24,693 nucleotides of DNA from a virus, in the IMG/VR virus record IMGVR_UViG_3300009785_000085, positions 1-24,693 of that record; one strand, written 5' to 3'. Made by a program: the position numbers and the translations under genes. The stretch's first letter is position 1; the number at the start of each line of letters is the position of its first letter. Of the stretch, positions 19,971 through 24,693 are shown one piece after another. Under the pieces are notes generated by a model. The model had not been told where the DNA came from. It ran no database searches and worked only from the letters and a program-made list of their open reading frames with translations.

Positions 19971-20431
19971 TTGTTATCTATTTGTACAAGCTTTTTAGAA
20001 GCCCAATTTATGCCAGTAGTACCGCCCCATCCTAGCCAAGCTACATAACCTGCGTCTTTCCAAGGGGTGTCTTCAAACTCTGGACTTACCTCTGCGTTTT
20101 TTTGATGTCTTTTAAATGCCGACATTCTGGCGATCGTCTCACGACTTATGTTTTCTCTTTTAGCTAACTGATTAGCTCTTGTCCATCCTATTTGAGTCAT
20201 ACCTTTGACATCGTCCTTATACTTATCTCTCCACCGTAAAACCTTTTTGGCGTTATTAGAGACGCTTTTAGGATAGTCGTTATATGTTTCAAGGTTTATC
20301 ATTTTACCTTCAAAAGTTCGGTAACAAATAGCGATTGCCTGAGACTTATTATGGTATCTCATAACTTGAGGTACACACCTTATCATAAAATCACTTTGTT
20401 TCTCTCCTGTTTTTTTGTTAGGTATTGGCAT
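19967..20431 (-). CDS. Conserved phage protein with GWTRANQL domain (154 aa)
   Basis: A 154-residue protein. Residues 1-45 (MPIPNKKTGEKQSDFMIRCV onward, with AIAICYRTFEG) resemble a short segment seen before phage proteins of similar type. Residues 50-150 hold the pattern YPKSVSNNAKKVLRWRDKYK, VKGMTQIGWTRANQLAKREN, RMSAFKRHQKNAEV and PWKDAGYVAWLGWGGTTGIN. I recall this domain alone or fused to phage head morphogenesis or protease proteins, without known biochemistry. It sits between the M15 peptidase and holin-like genes. AAACAGAAC lies two bases before the ATG and inside the end of the upstream gene. Confidence 0.68.
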   Translation of the reverse strand: MPIPNKKTGEKQSDFMIRCVPQVMRYHNKSQAIAICYRTFEGKMINLETYNDYPKSVSNNAKKVLRWRDKYKDDVKGMTQIGWTRANQLAKRENISRETIARMSAFKRHQKNAEVSPEFEDTPWKDAGYVAWLGWGGTTGINWASKKLVQIDNK

Positions 20432-20440
20432 GAGTTCTGT

Positions 20441-20902
20441 TTAGCAGTTATCACAATCAGCATAAGTGTAATAAATGCCTTTTCTTATAATTTTTAATAC
20501 TTGTTTTCTGTTAGTCTTTTCGCTTTCATAAGAAATATGAAGCCATCGAGGCTCTGATCCGTATTCCCAAATTAACTGGTCAAAATCTAAGTTGTCTTTT
20601 ATGTAATGAAACATCTCAAGATTTGTTTTGCCGCCCATAGATGTAATATCTATTGCGTTTCCAGTCATATGGCTCGACGTTTTAGAGCCTCCTATGCCCG
20701 TATTTAATTTTAGAGACCTAAACATACTATTTACTTTAATCGGAGCGTCCACCCATTCTCTAAGAGGCTCAAAGACCTTCTCAGCTACCAGTTCCATGTT
20801 TTTAATATGTTCGGCTTTTGGTTTATTAGATATACCATACGACTTTGCGTAATGTGATTCTGTCGCTTCCTTGTAAGAAATATGTTTACTTATTCTCTTC
20901 AT
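20441..20902 (-). CDS. Peptidase M15 family, probable endolysin
   Basis: A 153-residue Zn-dependent D-Ala-D-Ala-type carboxypeptidase or L-Ala-D-Glu endopeptidase of the M15_3 group. Zinc ligands are seen as His78 and Asp85 in SSHMTGNAIDI and His122 in RWLHISY. FRSLKLNTGIGGSKTSSH precedes them in the expected place. No signal peptide or cell-wall binding domain. Acts on murein of a Gram-negative host after membrane holes form. The start overlaps the coiled-coil gene by 17 nt, and it is followed by the conserved protein and holin-like genes. The C-terminus is unusual in having a Cys pair (ADCDNC). Confidence 0.85.
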   Translation of the reverse strand: MKRISKHISYKEATESHYAKSYGISNKPKAEHIKNMELVAEKVFEPLREWVDAPIKVNSMFRSLKLNTGIGGSKTSSHMTGNAIDITSMGGKTNLEMFHYIKDNLDFDQLIWEYGSEPRWLHISYESEKTNRKQVLKIIRKGIYYTYADCDNC

Positions 20903-21131
20903 CTTTTTCTGGTATTAATTCGTATGAACCGTCCTTTAGATCTATGTTGACTTTACCATAAGCCTCCTCTAGTTCCTTTTTAGATTTGTCTTGCTCAACC
21001 ATTAGCTCTGCGTACATGTGATTTAAGCTGTGGATTTGAGTTTGTAGTAATCCAAGATCATGTAGGATCGCTCCCTTTTTTTGCTCTTGCTCTTGTAAAC
21101 CTTTTAATTCTGATTCTTTAATTTTTGACAT
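20886..21131 (-). CDS. Coiled-coil protein (81 aa), first gene after promoter
   Basis: An 81-residue protein, MSKIKESELKGLQEQEQKKG and onward, a continuous helical coiled coil with two His-containing turns (LLQTQIHSLNHMYAELMVEQ), then KKELEEAYGKVNIDLKDGSY near the end. I recall close relatives in many Bacteroidota phages. The role is unknown; its place between tail fibre and endolysin suggests an assembly or lysis-timing factor. It starts 28 nt after a good -7 box. Confidence 0.66.
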   Translation of the reverse strand: MSKIKESELKGLQEQEQKKGAILHDLGLLQTQIHSLNHMYAELMVEQDKSKKELEEAYGKVNIDLKDGSYELIPEKDEENK

Positions 21132-21158
21132 TTTATTATATTTTTTAAGTTATAAATA

Positions 21159-21166
21159 CAAATATA
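21159..21166 (-). promoter_or_regulatory. -7 box of the lysis operon promoter
   Basis: Minus strand TATATTTG at 21166-21159 is an exact TAnnTTTG match immediately 3' of the tail fibre stop. The nearest TTG upstream gives only a 16-nt spacer, shorter than at the other promoters in the window, so the -33 element is uncertain. The lysis genes start at 21131. Confidence 0.55.
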
Positions 21167-24100
21167 CTAATTTTTACAATTACAATTCTTTTCTAGCATC
21201 TCAACTTTAGCTGTTAGCTCTTGTATTGACTTAACTAATAAAGGAACTATTTTAGAATAATCAACAGACTGCATTTCTTCTGCATCTTTTTCCCCTGTTA
21301 CTGCATCAGGTAAAACCTCTTGAAGTTCGTGAGCCATAACTCCATAACTTCTGCTTTCGTCTGTTTTCCATTTAAAGTCATAAACAGGTATTTTAGAAAC
21401 CATATCTAATCCTGCAAAGTCTTTTAAATCTTCTTTTAGTCTGTAGTCAGATGATGTGTTGTAAGCAGTTGCAGAACCATTAGTAGTTATTGTACCTACC
21501 CAACTATTTGCATTTCCAAAAACCATATGATTTGAAGCACCTGTTCCATTAGAGCCACTATATAAAGCATAATTGTCTTGTGCTTCTATAAATAAACTAT
21601 CTATTGTAGGTGTTGCACTTGTTGTTCCAAAACCAACATCCCCCCCACTTGTAATACGCATTCTCTCTATTGTATTCCCACCAGAGGATGCAGTAGTAGA
21701 AAATTGTAAATAACCTCCTGCACTTCCACTTGTAGAAGTTTCCTTTCTACCTGCAATAGCAGCAAATTGTATTTGTGATGTTCCTGACCACACTCCACCT
21801 AAACTTATTTGTCCACCCTTATCAATTCCTAAAGTATCAGTAGTAGAAACAAATAGATTTCCTGCACTATTAACAGCTTTATTTGTGTCATTTAAAGTCA
21901 ACTTTGCATTAGGACTAGTCGTTCCTATACCTACGTTGCCTACAGTATCAATAACAAGTTTGTCAGAATATCCCGAACCACTTGTTTGGAATTTAATCTT
22001 TCCTCCATCAACGCCCATATATCCTATTGTACCATCGTCAGAATCTTTTAACCCAATAAAAACCGAACCACCTGTACCCTCAAAATTAGCTACAGTGGCA
22101 CTACCCTTTACGTGAAATTCAGTATCAGGACTATCCGTTCCGATACCTACGTTTCCAATATTATTAAAATAAGTATTTCCATTAGCTGAAATTGTGTTTT
22201 TTAATACACCATCAGAAAACATTTGTAAAGTTGCTTCGCCACCTGTTCCTGTTGAATCTATTAGAAAAACTGTATCTCCTGTTTCGCCTACACACTTAAT
22301 AAAATCGCCACCTGCTGTATTGTTTGTAAGAACTAAATTATGGTCTCCTCCTGATTTTGTTATATTTACTTGTCCTGCAAAAGTTGCGTTTGTTCCTATA
22401 CTAACATTATTAGTGTCAAAATTATGTATAATAGTACCTGCTTTTCTTAATCCTAATATCTGACCTTCGCCACCTGTTGAACTTCTACCTAATTGCATAG
22501 CAGCAGAATCTGAAGAAACTTCTATTGTAGGAACTGTAGTTGAATACTTTAATCCTATTCCTGTTTGGTCAGAAAATCCACTTGCTGGGTTTACAACAGT
22601 ATTACCTATTAATACATTTCCTGCAAAAGTTACATTTCCTGCAAAAGTTGAGTTTCCAGAACTGTCTATTGTTAACCTTTCTTCAACTCCATCTGAAATA
22701 TTAAAAACACCATTGTATGTAGCTAAATTCCATTCATTATTACTGTCTTTAACAGACAAAGAAGCACCATTAGAACCACTATTTTGAACCTGTAATACTT
22801 TACCCCATCCTTGAGGATTATCTATTGTTCCACTACCTACTAAAACATTTCCTGCAAAAGTTGCTGCTCCTGCACTATTTATTGAAAGTTTAGCTGTACC
22901 ACCTATATTTATTGCAACTGTAGAACCATCTATAATTAAAGGTTTATAAACACTATTATCTCTATCATAAGACTGGAAAAAACTTGTTTGTGCATTATAG
23001 AAAATTTCAGCTCCTGCTCCTGTTGGATAATTAGGTGTGCCAAAACCTGTTACTTTAAATGCTCCATTTGCCTGTAATCTTCCTGAGAAATTTCCTACAC
23101 CATTAGGGTCAAGATAAAAGTCATTTGATACTCCTGACCTACCTAATAAAAAGTAACCATCATTTCTAGCAATAAAAGTCCAACTTGGAGTTCCTGCTGT
23201 ATTACTATTCATAAAGATTTGAGGCGTAGCTTGACCTTGTACATATAAATAACCATTAGTAGTAACTGCTCCATCAAAAGTTCCTGAACCTGTAAAACCT
23301 ACAGATAGATTATTATTAAAAGTTGATATTGTTGACCCTGCATTATTTCTAACTATTATATTACCATTAGTTGTTCCTGAAGTAATTTGATTTATAATTA
23401 TATTAGATGAAATTAAAGAACCACCTGTAGATACAGTTCCTGTAAAAGTTCCTGTAGTCGCTTCTAATCCTGCTATTAATAAATCTCCTGCTACATATCC
23501 TGCACCACCAATATTAACTGTTGTTGTGGGTTCAACTGTTAAGCCTTTAAATAGCTTAAATTTATTACCATCTGAAGCATCAGAAAATAAACCTAAATAT
23601 CTTCCTGTACCATCATTGTAATCTCCATACAATCCAATATCTAAGCTGTTAGCTGTATTGCCTTTTGCTAATTGTATTAAAGGATCTACGACTGCTAGTG
23701 TTTGCGAGTTTACGGTCGTTGTAGTACCGTTTACTGTAAGATCTCCTGCGATCGTTACGTCACGCCCCGTAAATAAATCGCCGTTCCTAGAGATAGTTAA
23801 TGCAGTTGTATCTAAAACAAAGTTATTTGATGTTCTAAATACTATTGATTGAGTTACTGCTGCTTGGTCTATATAAAAATTACCTGTGAAATTTCTTAAA
23901 ATAGAGCTACCACTAGATTCGTGTCCAATAATAATATCGTCTCCTGTTCCATATTTACCAAATTGAGAATCAGGAACTGAAGTTCCACCTGAAAACGCTC
24001 CATTTCCTGTAACTGATATTCCTGTGCTTAAAGTTGTTAATATTGTTGCACCATTGTTTTTAAGTTCTACTGCATTTCCTATGCAATCAATATATCCTAC

Positions 24101-24693
24101 ACCATTAGTTTTTTGTATTTGTATTCGGCTTCCTCTAATACTTAACCCCCCTGTTCCTGTATCTGTAATAAAAGAATCATTTGAATCGTGATAAATCTCT
24201 AATCCATCACTAGCTGTTCCATAAATAGATTTTACATTATCATTATGGATAGTATCGCCTGTCATTGTTCCACCAATCAAAGGTAGAAAAGAACCACCTG
24301 CTCCAGTAATCGTGCCTGTTACCTCTAAATTACCTGTAACTTTTGCTCCTGCTGAAACTGTTTCTAATCTTTTTGTTCCATCATAGAAAAACTCATTTGC
24401 ACCATCTGAAAAGAAATTAGCGATAAATTCTCCAAGTCCTGGCTTTAAGATTCTAAAGTTAGTTGATGATAATTTTAAATCTCCTGTTGCATTAGCTATA
24501 AAACTATCTGAACCTTCGTGATAAATCTGTAAGTCTTGGCTCGTGCCTAGTCTAATTTTGCTATTATCTAACAAATCAATATTACCACCTGTAACATCAA
24601 CACCATTTGTAACTTGAATAAACCCACTTACTTTTGCTCCTGTGTTTGTAGTTTCAAATTTCTTTGAGTTGTCGTAATATAAAGAAACAGCTC
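21167..24693 (-). CDS. Tail fibre/spike with C-terminal peptidase S74 chaperone (partial at 5' end)
   Basis: The frame is open from the right edge (24693) to TAG at 21167, at least 1174 residues; the first residues in the window read AVSLYYDNSKKFETTNTGAK, so the start lies outside. A TTG at 24574 is within the frame and is not the start. The body is a string of beta-rich repeats with LQIYHEGSDSFI, LEIYHDSNDSFI, NVGIGTDSP, NVGIGTTSPNAKL and repeated FAGNV units. The last about 100 residues are an intramolecular chaperone: SSDYRLKEDLKDF (likely cleavage Ser), FKWK, YGVMAHELQEVLPDAV and VDYSKIVPLLVKSIQELTAK, which trimerises and cuts itself off fibres during folding. It would recognise the host surface. 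Confidence 0.9.
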   Translation of the reverse strand, partial: AVSLYYDNSKKFETTNTGAKVSGFIQVTNGVDVTGGNIDLLDNSKIRLGTSQDLQIYHEGSDSFIANATGDLKLSSTNFRILKPGLGEFIANFFSDGANEFFYDGTKRLETVSAGAKVTGNLEVTGTITGAGGSFLPLIGGTMTGDTIHNDNVKSIYGTASDGLEIYHDSNDSFITDTGTGGLSIRGSRIQIQKTNGVGYIDCIGNAVELKNNGATILTTLSTGISVTGNGAFSGGTSVPDSQFGKYGTGDDIIIGHESSGSSILRNFTGNFYIDQAAVTQSIVFRTSNNFVLDTTALTISRNGDLFTGRDVTIAGDLTVNGTTTTVNSQTLAVVDPLIQLAKGNTANSLDIGLYGDYNDGTGRYLGLFSDASDGNKFKLFKGLTVEPTTTVNIGGAGYVAGDLLIAGLEATTGTFTGTVSTGGSLISSNIIINQITSGTTNGNIIVRNNAGSTISTFNNNLSVGFTGSGTFDGAVTTNGYLYVQGQATPQIFMNSNTAGTPSWTFIARNDGYFLLGRSGVSNDFYLDPNGVGNFSGRLQANGAFKVTGFGTPNYPTGAGAEIFYNAQTSFFQSYDRDNSVYKPLIIDGSTVAINIGGTAKLSINSAGAATFAGNVLVGSGTIDNPQGWGKVLQVQNSGSNGASLSVKDSNNEWNLATYNGVFNISDGVEERLTIDSSGNSTFAGNVTFAGNVLIGNTVVNPASGFSDQTGIGLKYSTTVPTIEVSSDSAAMQLGRSSTGGEGQILGLRKAGTIIHNFDTNNVSIGTNATFAGQVNITKSGGDHNLVLTNNTAGGDFIKCVGETGDTVFLIDSTGTGGEATLQMFSDGVLKNTISANGNTYFNNIGNVGIGTDSPDTEFHVKGSATVANFEGTGGSVFIGLKDSDDGTIGYMGVDGGKIKFQTSGSGYSDKLVIDTVGNVGIGTTSPNAKLTLNDTNKAVNSAGNLFVSTTDTLGIDKGGQISLGGVWSGTSQIQFAAIAGRKETSTSGSAGGYLQFSTTASSGGNTIERMRITSGGDVGFGTTSATPTIDSLFIEAQDNYALYSGSNGTGASNHMVFGNANSWVGTITTNGSATAYNTSSDYRLKEDLKDFAGLDMVSKIPVYDFKWKTDESRSYGVMAHELQEVLPDAVTGEKDAEEMQSVDYSKIVPLLVKSIQELTAKVEMLEKNCNCKN
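22374..22862. repeat. Dispersed 12-nt repeat inside the tail fibre gene
   Basis: CCTGCAAAAGTT occurs on the plus strand at 22374-22385, 22620-22631, 22638-22649 and 22851-22862. Each codes for the minus-strand peptide (N/T)-F-A-G in the fibre repeats. Protein repeats, not CRISPR-like units, explain it; such sequence could promote recombination between fibre modules. Confidence 0.6.

Noticed and set aside
22374-22862. CRISPR-like repeats (four copies of CCTGCAAAAGTT)
   Set aside because: The copies are irregularly spaced, lie inside one open frame and encode repeated fibre peptides; there is no cas gene.
24572-24574. TTG as start of the tail fibre
   Set aside because: The reading frame continues without a stop to the right edge, encoding the same kind of fibre repeat, so the true start is outside the window.
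1-24693. tRNA genes, integrase, attachment sites or insertion sequences
   Set aside because: No cloverleaf-like arms with a T-loop GTTCAANNC, no tyrosine or serine recombinase motifs, and no terminal inverted repeats with target duplications were seen on either strand.

Overview
The window is part of the genome of an AT-rich tailed bacteriophage (long, probably flexible tail) whose genes all lie on the minus strand, so transcription runs from base 24693 to base 1. The host is most likely a member of Bacteroidota, probably a flavobacterium. Three intergenic regions carry the Bacteroidota -7 box TAnnTTTG and a fourth carries a one-mismatch version. At three of these four a TTG lies 19-20 nt upstream. 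Start codons are preceded by A-rich tracts rather than Shine-Dalgarno sequences, and many proteins resemble those of uncultured marine Bacteroidota phages. No housekeeping, integrase, tRNA, rRNA, CRISPR or insertion-sequence signal was seen.

Layout in transcription order. (1) 24693-21167: a long tail fibre entering from outside the window and ending in a peptidase S74 intramolecular chaperone. (2) 21131-19396: a coiled-coil protein, an M15 peptidase (endolysin candidate), a conserved protein with a GWTRANQL motif, and two holin-like membrane proteins. (3) 19245-15306: a NinG-like zinc protein, then behind a good promoter three small proteins, a putative single-strand annealing protein, an SSB-like protein, a RecA/RepA-type ATPase, a sigma-factor-like protein and a PD-(D/E)XK nuclease. 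(4) 15240-13586: small proteins of unknown role and a FEN-type 5'-3' exonuclease. (5) 13579-8853: a tightly coupled cassette of two ParB-fold proteins, a DnaA domain IV-like protein, S-adenosylmethionine decarboxylase, a small unknown protein, a DPPW-type DNA methyltransferase, and an IbrA-like PAPS-reductase-fold protein with an IbrB-like ParB-fold partner. (6) 8875-7165: two membrane peptides and the terminase subunits. (7) 7087-6210: five small proteins. (8) 6103-1: tail genes, starting with a tail assembly chaperone that carries a convincing -1 frameshift site and ending in a truncated tape measure protein.

Most neighbours overlap by ATGA or TAATG, so the genome reads as a few long, translationally coupled operons. 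Two strong intrinsic terminators (6151-6178 and 17432-17461) and a third in a leader (18788-18815) divide them. Portal, major capsid and head protease genes are not between terminase and tail genes, where they usually sit, and must lie outside the window.

The most interesting part is 8.85-13.6 kb. It combines a SAM-consuming decarboxylase with all catalytic residues, a DNA amino-methyltransferase, an ATP-pyrophosphatase/PAPS-reductase-fold enzyme and three ParB-fold proteins in one coupled operon just upstream of the packaging genes. I propose it as a candidate DNA or nucleotide modification (or anti-restriction) system. The individual families are recognised with good confidence; the joint function is inference.
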